From Klebsormidium nitens (lineage: Eukaryota > Streptophyta > Klebsormidiophyceae > Klebsormidiales > Klebsormidiaceae): a DNA stretch of 60,338 nt. The notes under the pieces are model-generated. The model had not been told where the DNA came from, made no database searches, and was given only the letters and a program-made list of their open reading frames with translations. Positions 24,901-48,800 of the stretch are shown here, piece after piece. Made by a program: the position numbers and the translations under genes. The DNA lies in NCBI GenBank assembly GCA_000708835.1, contig DF237150.1, positions 1-60,338 of the forward strand, read 5' to 3'. The first letter of the stretch is position 1. Every line of letters begins with the position of its first letter.

Positions 24901-25359
24901 AGAAGTCAAACGGCAACCGCAAGGATCCAATCAAATACGACCCATCTTCCAACAGCAATCGCTCCTTCAGGCCTGCATGCAGCTTAAATCACCACGCCGA
25001 GTCGGCACCAACAGTAAATCCCAGATTGAGCAAACGCCCAAACATTGTTGAGTCCAAACTTCAGGGCCACCCGCAATACGAAGTCGAATGCCGTTCCAAA
25101 ATACTGGGCAACTATATTGCCCTGTCACACCAGAGAGCAGAAATATCGCAATGATTCCGGCTTCTGCGGCTATACGACTTTTCCGACAGATTGATTTCAC
25201 CTGGTGAAGTACCAATAGCAAGTGACGAGCCAACCTGGTGAACAATAGATTGAAGGCGCACCCCTAAAGAAGAAGCAATCGATTCAGCAGTGATATGACT
25301 GGCCTGTGTCACTCCAAGCAAAGAGTACGTCACGGAGTTATCGAACGTCGGAGCCCTTG
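18981..25359. other. Gene-poor repeat-derived region
   Basis: No gene found. A fifth fragment of the long repeat is at about 21463-21545 (CTGCTTCTGAAGTCTTAG, then AAAGGCCAGGG). Relics of the ATCATTGCCGCC block lie near 19672 and 22718. A CATGCATG run is at 20849-20868. Open frames are short and lack domains. Confidence 0.5.
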
Positions 25360-38051
<12,692 letters not shown>

Positions 38052-38864
38052 CTCTAGGAGCTGCACTTACGGCGCACGAGGTTGCCTTTACAAGGTGATC
38101 AGTCAGGGACTTTCTAGCCCAACACAGGTAGCCAGACCTGGAACAACTTGCAACCCGTGCTCAGAACCCCCAAGCTGCCTCTTGGGGCTAAGGGGGGCCT
38201 CTGCCGTCTCTGCCCCTCTTTCTCAGACATGCCATGGCGCAGGCAGCGCCGAGCTGCATTGAATTGCATTGAATTGCATGGGGCCCAGCCGACTGGCCTA
38301 CTCGAAAGAGTTTGTGCATGGAGGCACATGGAGGGCCAGGCCAAGATTCGGAATCTTGACACCAGCGAAGCCAGTTCGATCTTCGGCGTTCGCCAATCAT
38401 AGACTGGTGTTAAGAGCTCTGCAGCAGGGAATCGCTGCATTCGCTGCATGATATGTACATATGTACGTAGCTTTCAAGTTTCAGGAGATGGTTCACCTTG
38501 TTCAGTGTTCACCTTGAAGGGCGAGAGACGAGGTGCAGGAAGTGAGGGGCGGCTTCCTGTAGATACGGTTTCCTGTTCATATCATTGCACGCCAGAAAAC
38601 CTCGAAGCAAGCAGTAGCTGCGGCTTGCAGTGCGATTGTGATTTGATCTGCTTCCACCATTCTTTAGCCAGTTGTGGGCCAATGAGCATTGTTCTGTTGA
38701 TGGGCTTTGGATCCCGTAGTGAGTGCTGCCACATTTGATTGGTGCTGCTGAGTAATCCTATGTGCAAGGCAGCGGACAGAGGAGCAGTGAAATTCTGCGG
38801 GCAAAGTGCAGCTCCGCTTGGGCTGTGACTTGTCTCAACAAGAAATTCAGAAAAGCTCTTCACA
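38052..38864. promoter_or_regulatory. Divergent promoter region with site II-like motifs
   Basis: 813 bases separate the two divergent start codons. TGGGCC or TGGGCT occurs four times: 38116-38121 (minus), 38282-38287 (minus), 38675-38680 (plus) and 38819-38824 (plus). These match plant 'site II' elements that often act with telo-boxes in ribosome-biogenesis and growth genes. A short GCATTGAATT repeat lies near 38256-38280. No TATA box is obvious. Confidence 0.5.
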
Positions 38865-40022
38865 ATGGCTGGCTTTTTTAAGCGATTCAAGGATTTCTTC
38901 AGCAAGCCGGCTCAAGAAGATGAAAGGGAAGATGCAGAGGAAGATTCCAGTGGCCCTTCCATTGGATTTGGCGGAGGTGTCAGGCAAGGATTTAGCGTGA
39001 AGAGGGCAGTTCCTGCAAAAGGAGGGCAGCAGCCCGTGGTGCAGGGGGTGTTGACAGATGGGGGGATTCAGGTAAGCAGATTATGCTGGCAAACCCTAAA
39101 TCAGAAGAATCGAAGGTTTTCACTGATGAGAGCATATGATGTGGAGGTGCATAAGGACTGAGAAAGCAGGAAACGATACACACTTGGACAAATGATCGAG
39201 GGAAACCCATCTTGGCGGGTTTGAGTGCCCAGGTACTTTTTAAGGGACACAATTGTAGAGAGAAGTCGGTTTTATACAAAGTACTTTTTCATCTTCGGCA
39301 GTCATGCCGGAATTTCCTAAATGTTGTTCAGACTTTCCAGAAAGTCACCAATATACTCAAATTGACGTGAGAGGTTTGACAAACATTTGAGTTGTTCTTG
39401 TCGCAGTGCTACAATCCAACATGTCTGTTGGTCTTGTTTGTCGCCCTTGCTTGCCAAGAAAATGCTGCAATCAATTGTAGAAGATGATTTGTTAGCAATG
39501 GTCTGTCTAGCAGATCAGCTGCACTTGCACCACGGAAGCTCGTGAACTAACTTTTCCTACATGGGTGTGGAGTACCTGACTTGTATTGCCCCCTGATTGT
39601 TTCCATTGCTTTTGAGCGGTTTCTTTCTGTTCTCATGTACATCCATAATTGGTCCAAGTTTTCCAGGAGTATAGAGAAAGGAGAAGACACAACATTGGAG
39701 GAGGTGCACGTTTCATTGAGTTACTTACTAAGCCTCACGAATCTGCTCAAGTTGATTGTTCAATCTCAACCAGAGAAACATTTTGCAGGGACTGAATTGG
39801 TATGCGCAACTTTTACGGCAAGATGAAGATGGAGATATTGCACACGAATTCTTACGAGAGACGGCGCCAAGGGTTAGTCGGAGGGGAAATCTTATCATAC
39901 CTTCACTGGAAATTGTACAAAAACTGTCACCAGTGACAGGTAGATGGAAGATTGACATCAAAGATGGTAATATCTTTGAGATCCTAGAATCAGCGTGGCC
40001 ACGAGATCGGAGGAGGAGTTGA
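38865..40022 (+). CDS. Small two-exon protein of unknown function, 146 aa
   Basis: Exon 1 is 38865-39071 and exon 2 is 39789-40022, joined in phase 0 by a 717-base GT-AG intron with a T-rich tract and CAG acceptor. The start is the first ATG (CACAATGG context). The N-terminus MAGFFKRFKDFFSKP is a short amphipathic basic helix, followed by an acidic stretch (DEREDAEEDS) and a glycine-rich segment. The second exon encodes GLNWYAQLLRQDEDGDIAHE, a compact predicted-helical region that feels like a conserved plant protein of unknown function, but I cannot name it. No signal peptide, membrane segment or catalytic motif is visible. It is divergently transcribed from the AAA ATPase gene, so co-expression through the shared promoter is possible. 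Confidence 0.8.
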
Positions 40023-41635
40023 CAAGTCTATCATGGCCAAGCATCGCAGCTTTCTGAGGAGAGCAAAGCGATATCAAGAGTTTCACCCCGCCGAGAAGTG
40101 CGTGTCAAAAGGCGAGCATACGTACGTTGAGGTTTATATCTTGTGTATACGGCTAGTTGACCATGCCCTGAAGAAGTACCTTCTATGATATGTCGAGGTG
40201 GTAGCGGCCTGAGCTTCATCATGGCGGCCAACAATTACATGCTTTGGACGCCTTCGGTCCATCATCCGAACAACTTGAACAATTCCGGTGACAGTAGTTA
40301 CAATCCCGTTAGCCGTCTCAGTCTCTGCTCATTGATATGACAGACGTTATCCAAATCAGCATGACTAGTGCGAACTTCCTTTCCGAATGTGAATCATTTA
40401 GGCCAACATCTGATCTCATGCGCGTTCGCGCACATGTGTAGGGAAATCAATCACTCGTCTGTAAATAGCTTTGCCTGTCATAGAATGCAACGGACCGCTC
40501 GAAGCTAGCAAAATTGTCCTGCATGCTGTCGTCAGTTATATGCATTCAGCAATGCTAGGCACTTGCATGTACCCCGTTCAGGCTTATTTAGTTTCACAGA
40601 GAATCCACCACCGTCAACGTTGCTGAATTCCTAATTCGGAGAAGCAACTATGCTGGAAACTGGCAATTATGCGGGGATACTGGCGAATGTTCTCCAGCGA
40701 CTTCTCAGGATAGCGCGAAACTGGACATGGCATACGCGTCGAGCCAAGCACCCCGTTTGTTAATAAGGTTTCAAATCGAAGCTAACCAGCAAGCATCCAG
40801 CAAATGATTTCGGCAACAGGAATGCGCGATTATTTCGACAAGGGAGCTTTTGGCAACAGCCACAAAAACTGTCTGATTCATATGTTTCAGGCTATTCCTT
40901 TGAGTTTGCTAGTTTGCTAACCATCGGAGCCCAGTTTCGGGCAAGAGATGTCAGACGTTCGGTTGCCACTTTGACATTTAATTGATTTCAGTGGGATCTG
41001 TGGCCTTCGCCGCTGTTAGAGGGTAAGCAAACGGGACAATTCCTTCACCTTATCCCCCAAGATTCTAAGCCCCATTACAACACTCCTCTCGTCCGTCTGA
41101 TTGTCACCATTGTACGTCTTGAGGAGGCACGGGATGCACAGTGGAGACGGAACGTTGTCCTTATTCTTGGATCGAGCCGAGGAGCTTCTTTCTTGGGGAA
41201 GCTCCGATTCTTGCGGCTCCTCCTGCCAGAAGTCAGTTTTGAAGGTTCGCTTCGTTTCGCTTTGGCTAAATCCGAAATAAAGGTATCATAAGATCGATCT
41301 GCTATAGACGTCCCGCATCCCAACCTTGCCGGTGATTCAGGTGAAAGTCCATTCCGTTTAAATTAAGGGCACGTTAAGGGCACGTTAAGAAGAGGGTATC
41401 AATGGCCAAAACTCAACTGAGATACTGGAAGATCCCCTGAAAAGATACAGGGACTGCTTCTTCTCAGGTTGTGAACGGGCAGCCATCTCTAACAAAGCAT
41501 GCAAGGTGGACGTACTAAAAGGTTACTACAAGAAAGCGGTTGCACTTGCTTCGAGACTGTTGTTCTGCAGAAGTATCCAACAGCGTCTTTCAAGAGGCGC
41601 ATTCTTTTCCAACGTTACTGACATGAGCTTGCAAA
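40023..41635. other. Convergent intergenic region, no gene seen
   Basis: Lies between the 3' ends of the small plus-strand gene and the F-box gene. The longest frame (82 codons, minus, 41075-41323) lacks an ATG start and any recognised domain. A short direct repeat, AAGGGCACGTTAAG, occurs twice near 41366-41390. Confidence 0.5.
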
Positions 41636-44286
41636 TCAGGACCCACTAACCATCACATGACCGCTCTCGATGATATTCTCTGAAGCACTTTTGACGATCA
41701 GAGTGCATGAGCCAGCTGATCTTACATCTAGGCAGCTGGTGCAGATCGCCTGAAAGTCCTTGCTTCGAAACTCGTCCAGCGTCATCTCTTCGTACTTGCA
41801 GGGGCAGAGAGTGTTGAAGAATCGGCAGCGGTCACAGACTGGCTTTTCGCAGTAGACGCATGGCTCATGCCGCGACGCATCGCATTGGGGGCATACTTGA
41901 GCCCCACACTCTCCGCACGTAAGAGGCCTGTAGGGAACAAGGGGAGGGTGATCTAAGTTGGTGGAAAACACAGGTCGAAACTCCAGCTTATCTCCTCTGA
42001 GCCGGCTGCTGGACCAGACGAAGAGCAACTCTGCTTTCAAAGGTTGACTCCAAGTATGCCACCGCAGCCAAGGCTTGAGTAAGAATGTACAAATCGTAAT
42101 TTCCAATCAAGCACGGACCACTTCTCTCCGCGTCGGTGACTTGAATTCTTGACCGGTGACGGTCGAACCAGACGTTATCAGATGAAAGGGAAACAGAAAT
42201 CTTTGCTGTGAAACGAAGAATTGATTAGGAGGAGGTCCAAAGGTAACCCTTTCTTTACCAATCAAGCATTGTCAGCAAATTTGAGAGACACTCGACTCGT
42301 CGCAATTGCAACAAATTGTGAGGCCGGTCTCTCATCTCAAATACGACAGAGAGCGTTCCTTTGGTCGTCGGACTCATGCCTTTGAGAACGCTGCGCAGGC
42401 TTGGAGCCTGGGCATAGTCCCATGCTGACCAGTTTCGTGCCCGGTTCACGTCCCCACTTCGCCAATTGAGAGCATTCATTGGAATCAGTAGTAGAAAGGA
42501 CACATACTGCCAAGAGTCGGTTCCTCAGAGCTTATATTGAACTAGAGACGTAAAGCACAGCTGTTGGGCTGGGGGTACTTACAGTTTGTTGCTGCAGTCT
42601 TGGCACAGCCCATGGAAGCAAGGAGGACCTTGCCCATCAAAATGCTCTTCGCAGCCTACCCCCTGGCAGGCGCCACACAGCTTCTGCATAAATGAGATAA
42701 AACTTCTAATTGTTGGGGGACTCCATGTTGGGGACAGGTTAGAAACCCGATGATTAGGGCCCACAGAAAGAAGGTGAAGTGCCACACAACCACCCGACTT
42801 ATGGTTCTTGCGCATCTGGCATGGCATACGTTGTCCTACTAAACATTCAAAGACCATTTCCCCAGGGCCAGGAAAGAATTAATCATTAGTAACTTGTGGA
42901 GTACATTAAGAATAAAGAAAGAACACTGGTTTGGGTTTTGATGCCCATAAGTTAGCAGAGAGGATTGGCTTTTCCTTCTACGGAAATGCCTAGTTTGGAT
43001 TTCGTTCGTGTCGCTCCATACTTGATGATGATTAGGAAGATCAGCTGCAAAGCTTAACATGCGCTCCAACGGCCAGAATTTATTAGGGCATATACCTAAT
43101 CTGACTCTTATCAGCTTGATTGGAACGGAGCTGAAATTCTGTGAAGCTCACATAGCATGCCCCAAATAAGTCAAAGCCATCCACGTTGTTTACTCACCGT
43201 CTTCCACCAACAAACCCCTTCGGGCCCGAGCACCTCTTGGCAAAAACTGCACTCATGCGTCTCCTCCACCATATGGCACGAAGGGCAGATGCTTGCATCG
43301 TCGAGGTCATCTTGGAGGGGCGTGTTCTCAAAGCACTCTTTGAACAGATCCAGAGGACACTCCAGCCATTCGACACCATTTAGGTGCAGAACATAGTGGG
43401 GCAAAACACCTGTAGCAGGGTCAGAGTGCCTGTCAGTAGGGGGAAACGCAAAGCAAGGAGCGGCGTGGTTGTTCGATTGAATTCCACTCAGATGTCTTCT
43501 TCTGGCTAAATCTTGGTCCAGCGCTCCTGATTTTGCCAGATTGCAGTGCAATCGACAAGGAAGAGAGTCGGTAAGTGTGGGTGAAGGAAGAGGTTCCATT
43601 GCTGAGAGTGCGGGTGAAGGAACTGGGCACCGCAGTGGTTCCTGGACTTCCTCACAAACAAAGACTCAAGTCACATGGTGGCTGCGGACTGTAGAGGGCG
43701 CTGATCAGATGCTGAATACAAGGCCGCACTTGTTGAAGTCGGTGACACCCAGCTAATTACAACATGTTGACTACAAAGTGAAAGCAAAGCAAACTGAGGC
43801 ACGATTAGACATGGTTTGCTGGAGACAATTGGTCAAGAGCTTACCACCACAAGTCGCGCCTGCTTTCTTCGTCCGAAGTAGCTTGAGCATGTGTTGGGCC
43901 AGTGGAATGACACTTCTCCATGTGAAAGGCCCACACTCGCTGATATTCACAAATTCTGGAACGTCCTTCAAACTTGACACAATATTGTGAACAGAGTGAT
44001 CAGTCAAAAGCCGGCAACATGAGATGTCAATGCTGACCAGGCCCTGACCGTTCAGGTTGTCCAGAACAGTTGCTAATTTCTCATCCGTGATCTTTGTCTT
44101 CAGGCCCTGAGGAATGCAGATTTCTGTCCACAGACTGGGGTCTGTTGTCGCAGCTTCCTTCCATTCGCGTGAAACACAGCAGACTGTCAAAAGTGTGCGC
44201 AGGTCTTTTGCAAAGTAGGGCAACAAACAGGACAGTGCTGGGCTTGGGAACTCAAAATCTGCTTTCAGTTGTTTGTTGACTTCCAT
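41636..44286 (-). CDS. F-box protein with cysteine-rich C-terminal half, five exons, 392 aa
   Basis: Exons are 43845-44286, 43198-43409, 42583-42683, about 42259-42390 and 41636-41927. The exon 4 acceptor was chosen by phase and is the weakest boundary; the total is then 1179 nt. The ATG at 44286 is the first in frame. Residues about 13-56 form an F-box (LSCLLPYFAKDLRTLLTVCC, SREWKEAA, DPSLWTEI), followed by an LRR-like stretch (LVSIDISCCRLLTDHSV). F-box proteins normally present substrates to SCF ubiquitin ligases. From exon 2 on there are repeated Cys pairs: CPSCHMVEETHECSFC, CGACQGVGC, CFHGLCQDC, CGECGAQVCPQC, CVYCEKPVCDRC, CPC and CTSC. These suggest several zinc sites, but the spacing does not match a canonical RING or PHD finger that I can name. 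It may be an F-box adaptor with a zinc-binding recognition module; the substrate is unknown. Confidence 0.8.
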
Positions 44287-44867
44287 TTTGTATTGCACAA
44301 GAACACTTCGCGCACAGCTCCCCGGCAACTTTTAGATACACAGCAGCCTTTGGCCTGGGGCTTTGCGCACTTTCTCTTGCAATAGCCTTCTTATGGCTGC
44401 AGCAACTTGGTCACGCACTCGCATAGCTGCTTGGGACGTTTTTATGAAGCGGCCACACGGCAAAACCCAATGGCAAAGGCAAACGTGGGCGTCCTTCTCC
44501 GCTGATTTGACTCTTGAGGGGAGTACCTAGGTATTAGACATCCAAAACGCAGGCCACCAATCAGCGAGCAATCAGCCAGTACTGACCTGCTCACCTGCTC
44601 CTTCGCTAGCACAGACACCACTGGCTGCAGGACCCACCTGCTCACTCCGAGTCCGAGTACGAGTCAGGCTTTTGTCATTGATCTTTTTGAGAAACTGGCG
44701 CGAATGCAAAGTAATCATTGCCGTCCGATGTGATCTGTTGTCTTCGATCTTGACCAGTGCCAGTTGGCAGACGTAAAATCGTCGGATACCATATCCATTC
44801 GACGGCCAAAAGCTAATCGAATATCCTCACTCCAATACTAGCCTGACGATCGCGTCAACATTCTAGT
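44287..44867. other. Upstream region of the F-box gene
   Basis: No coding sequence recognised. Contains short repeated CACCTGCTC words (about 44591 and 44636) and the run GAGTCCGAGTACGAGTC near 44649. It should hold the F-box promoter; no clear core element was found. Confidence 0.4.
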
Positions 44868-45081
44868 TTGAAAGCTGTGCATATCATCGTTCAGGCTTGC
44901 ACGGGTGGCCAAGCACACCCGAGTGAGACAGGGCCGGGGGCGGCAGCTTGGCTGTCTGCGGCTCCTTTGTTTCAGGCACTGACGATTGAGGACGAGTGCT
45001 TCCGGACGGCTTTGCGGATTTGGCTTGGTTTGCCGCATCCGATGGTGGCGGGCATTGCGTTGTGCGAGTGCGGGCAGTCAC
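44868..45081 (+). mobile_element. LINE-like reverse transcriptase tail fragment
   Basis: The open frame reads AAAWLSAAPLFQ, then FRTALRIWLGLPHP and CECGQ just before the assembly gap. That order (AWL..P, FR.ALR..LGLP, then C.CG) is the zinc-knuckle region at the C-terminal end of reverse transcriptases of many non-LTR retrotransposons, which usually continues with a G.H...C motif. The continuation is hidden by the gap, and no start or upstream RT domain is seen, so this is a truncated relic. Confidence 0.6.
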
Positions 45082-45588
45082 NNNNNNNNNNNNNNNNNNN
45101 NNNNNNNNNNNNNNNNNNNNNNNNNNNNNNNNNNNNNNNNNNNNNNNNNNNNNNNNNNNNNNNNNNNNNNNNNNNNNNNNNNNNNNNNNNNNNNNNNNNN
45201 NNNNNNNNNNNNNNNNNNNNNNNNNNNNNNNNNNNNNNNNNNNNNNNNNNNNNNNNNNNNNNNNNNNNNNNNNNNNNNNNNNNNNNNNNNNNNNNNNNNN
45301 NNNNNNNNNNNNNNNNNNNNNNNNNNNNNNNNNNNNNNNNNNNNNNNNNNNNNNNNNNNNNNNNNNNNNNNNNNNNNNNNNNNNNNNNNNNNNNNNNNNN
45401 NNNNNNNNNNNNNNNNNNNNNNNNNNNNNNNNNNNNNNNNNNNNNNNNNNNNNNNNNNNNNNNNNNNNNNNNNNNNNNNNNNNNNNNNNNNNNNNNNNNN
45501 NNNNNNNNNNNNNNNNNNNNNNNNNNNNNNNNNNNNNNNNNNNNNNNNNNNNNNNNNNNNNNNNNNNNNNNNNNNNNNNNNNNNNNNN
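45082..45588. other. Assembly gap (507 N)
   Basis: An unresolved run of N between the retrotransposon fragment and the isocitrate dehydrogenase leader. It probably hides the remainder of the element and the dehydrogenase promoter. Long frames crossing it are artefacts. Confidence 1.
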
Positions 45589-45658
45589 CACGCTTCTTCC
45601 TGTATCAGACTTAGAGGCGCCCCCTGCTGGTCCTTCAAGGATTGCTGGACATCCTCGG

Positions 45659-45871
45659 ATGGGCTGTGCCGCTGTCGCGAGCTCTGCCATCACCCTGCGC
45701 CACCTCACAATTGCCTTGGCAACTTCGCGAATTGCTCACGATTCGACTCGGAAGGCGTTGTGCAAGGGGTTCGCCAGCCAAGGAGCTTTCTTTGGAGCTC
45801 CGCTACCCAGTCCTATCCGTGCAGCTCCGTCCTTCTTCCTCCAGAAGCGGGAAGCTTCTCAGCAAGCAAGC
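45659..45871 (+). other. Putative organelle-targeting leader of isocitrate dehydrogenase
   Basis: 71 codons run in frame, without a stop, from ATG 45659 to the canonical MAVTKIKV start. The leader is rich in Ala, Ser, Arg and Leu and poor in acidic residues, as expected for a chloroplast or mitochondrial transit peptide. The frame stays open further upstream into the gap, so the true first exon could start earlier. Use of both ATGs would give organellar and cytosolic forms from one gene; this is inference. Confidence 0.55.
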
Positions 45872-48800
45872 ATGGCCGTTACAAAGATTAAGGTGGAGAA
45901 CCCGGTGGTGGAAATGGACGGGTGAGACTGGTGGCGTTCGTTGCCAATTGCTAACTGTTTCTGTTTGGACAGCCAGTATGGTTGTCAATTGGAAGATTGC
46001 AATTGTGGTATTATCATATCCTGGCATCCAGAGGAATATTTCCTGTACACTTATCGCATCGGACTATGTACTGTTAGATTCATTAGGATGGCATTGAAGA
46101 ACATTGCTTTGCAGTCTGCATTGCCACCTTTGGTTGAGCATTAGTGCATGTTGCCACCAGGTCAATATACAAGAAGCAAGTCGGCAATGATGGCCATGGG
46201 AATCTGGTGGCGTTTCTGCATGTGCTATCAAAAGAAGAGCACCGATCTGCTCTTAGCTTGGGAACTGCTATAAGGGCGTTAAATGGGGTTGCTGTTAGAG
46301 CTGTACCTGCCTTGCAGTTCAGCAATCAGGACAGCAATCAGGTCACACTGGGGATCACCTCATGGACGCTCCTTTGGCACAGATCAATGAGAATAGTTTG
46401 GGTCTCCCAACAATCTGCGTCAATTGACCACTGGATTCCTCCAATAATTCTGTACTCAAAACTGTGATGTGGATGGTGTTTCCAACCTTCTGACTCAGGT
46501 TGAGTGGCCTTTCTGAGAAGTGTGCAAGTTCAAAATTCCTACTTGAAAGCGCGTACTGTTTTTTGAAAGTTGGAACAGAAAGGCAAGTTTGTTTATATGC
46601 GCACTCGATTGTGCAGGGATGAGATGACAAGAATCATCTGGCAGATGATCAAGGACAAGGTAAGTGCTCACAGTCAAGTTGCAGAGTTGTTGGTATCAAA
46701 GTATTGTCTGCTGCGCATCCACCTCCATGTCCTTTGTCACTGATTGATTCTGGCTGCTAGTGCGCCTTGTGTCAGAATCGTCAGCATTGTTGGAGCTTCA
46801 GACCGTTGAATGTTCTCGTTTTATCGCGCACTTTGCTTTGTCCAGGTTTTGCCTTAGTCCTTGCTTGCATGCCAAAGTTGCAGGCCAACGGGGATTGCAA
46901 TCAGGTGCTGCCTAACATCTTCAAAGCGAGCCAACAAATCCGACTGTACGCTGTTATGCTGTGTCGTAGCCCTGCGAGCAGCACCACTTGCACCCAAGTT
47001 TACGATTCTATATTGAAAGTATGCCGCAGGCTTAGTGAAATGTGATGTTATTGCTGCAGCTCATCTTCCCTTTCCTGGACCTGGACATCAAGTACTTTGA
47101 CTTGGGAGTTGAGCACCGTGATGCGACGGACGACAAAGTAACCCATGATGCGGCTGAGGCCACCCAGAAGTGAGTGTTACTGTGTTATCAGGAGATTGAG
47201 AGAGTTGCACATCGTTTGAGGTTGCTTTAAGATGCGGTCGAATTGTGCTGCTCTCCAGGTCTGTTGGGTTACATCGATGTCAGAACACAGAAGCTAGTCG
47301 ACTTCACAATGCTTTGTATCAAATATAAGTTGGATTCCTTCACTCATGAGGAGCTTGAGCAAGCACCACAAGTTACTTCTAAAATCCGCTGTGGCTTTTG
47401 AATCTCTCCTCGCATCCTGCTTTCACATGCATTTGCGTGCTGCTTGAAAACAATGATTAGCGTCCACTGCTTTGCAGTTTTCAGCATGCACTCTCGTCAA
47501 CTGTCATCAACCTTCTCACAGGCAGTCAATCACAAATCTACATGGTAGCAAGCCCGATTGATTTGTCAGGCTTGGAAGAAATCATGCTAGGGCCTTTGGT
47601 AGAGATTTGAAAAGCTTCAAAGCACTACTCTGGCCGTCAAATCCATAACGGATTTGCCAGATCTTTGACTAGCCTCTGTCGCCAATATGGGTTAAGTGGA
47701 GAGCCTCCGTGTTCTTTCAGGTACAATGTGGCGATCAAGTGCGCCACCATCACCCCCGACGAGGGCCGCGTTAAGGAGTTCAAGCTGAAGCAGATGTGGA
47801 GGAGCCCCAACGGAACCATCAGGAACATCCTGAACGGAACGGGTAGGTTCCAGAGATTCGAACAAACTCTGTCGCAGCCTGGTCAAAAGTTACCTGGTCA
47901 TGTTTTATCACATCGTCCTTGGTCGGTGGCAGCCAAGGTCAGCCAAGATTGGGCCTCGTCCTCTTTGAAGCTTATGCTTTGGAATGGCTCGCCGGTTGTG
48001 AGGTGTTGCCAAGCAGTTAACTCGAGTTTCCTACCGCTTCTAATGTATATTGCTCGCTGTTTGTCTTTGAAGATAAGGAAACTTCGTCTGCTTACTAGTG
48101 CTGAAGTCTGATATCCAGGGTCACCATTTGTGTGTGCAGTCTTCCGTGAGCCCATCATCTGTAAGAACGTGCCACGGCTCATCCCTGGTGAGTGCAGTCC
48201 TTAGAGCTTGCAATACTCCGGTGCTCGATTTGCTTGGAACAATACTGTCGAGGGTCCAGCCTAAACGAAAGCCCTCATGGCTTTGGAAGCAAAGAGACTT
48301 GCAGTTGGATGTTTTGTCTGCGACCTGGGGACTAATTCTTGGTGCTTGGACTAGGTCGGTCAACGGGAATAACAGCCCAAATGCACAAAACAATCTACGC
48401 CTTTTCGCAGCACGTTGTCCGAAAGACTCCGATTGAAGTAATGCAACGGCTCACGGGCCATGTCTTAAATCTTGAAAGAAGTTCCTTCATTTCCCCTTGT
48501 TGTGATGATGAGGTGGCACTTTGTGCTGCAGGGTGGAAGACGCCCATCTGCATTGGCAGGCACGCGTTTGGTGACCAGTACCGCGCCACCGACTACGTCG
48601 CCAAGGGGGCGGGGAAGCTGAAGCTCGTGTTTGGTATGTTCTCCAACTTATGAGATGGATATCTCAAACTTCTGGTTTGACGATTCGATTGTCAGGGCTT
48701 TCCCTAAGACGCAGCGGTTGAGGAGGCAAGGCTAGAAGTGTGAAGGCTTACCTGAGCTGAGGTTTTTCTTGCAAACTAAAAGCGTGCAGAACGGTGGGCC

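Noticed and set aside
44868-45925. Several frames of 186-309 codons spanning the N run
   Set aside because: Their length comes from unknown bases. Only the real sequence on either side was interpreted.
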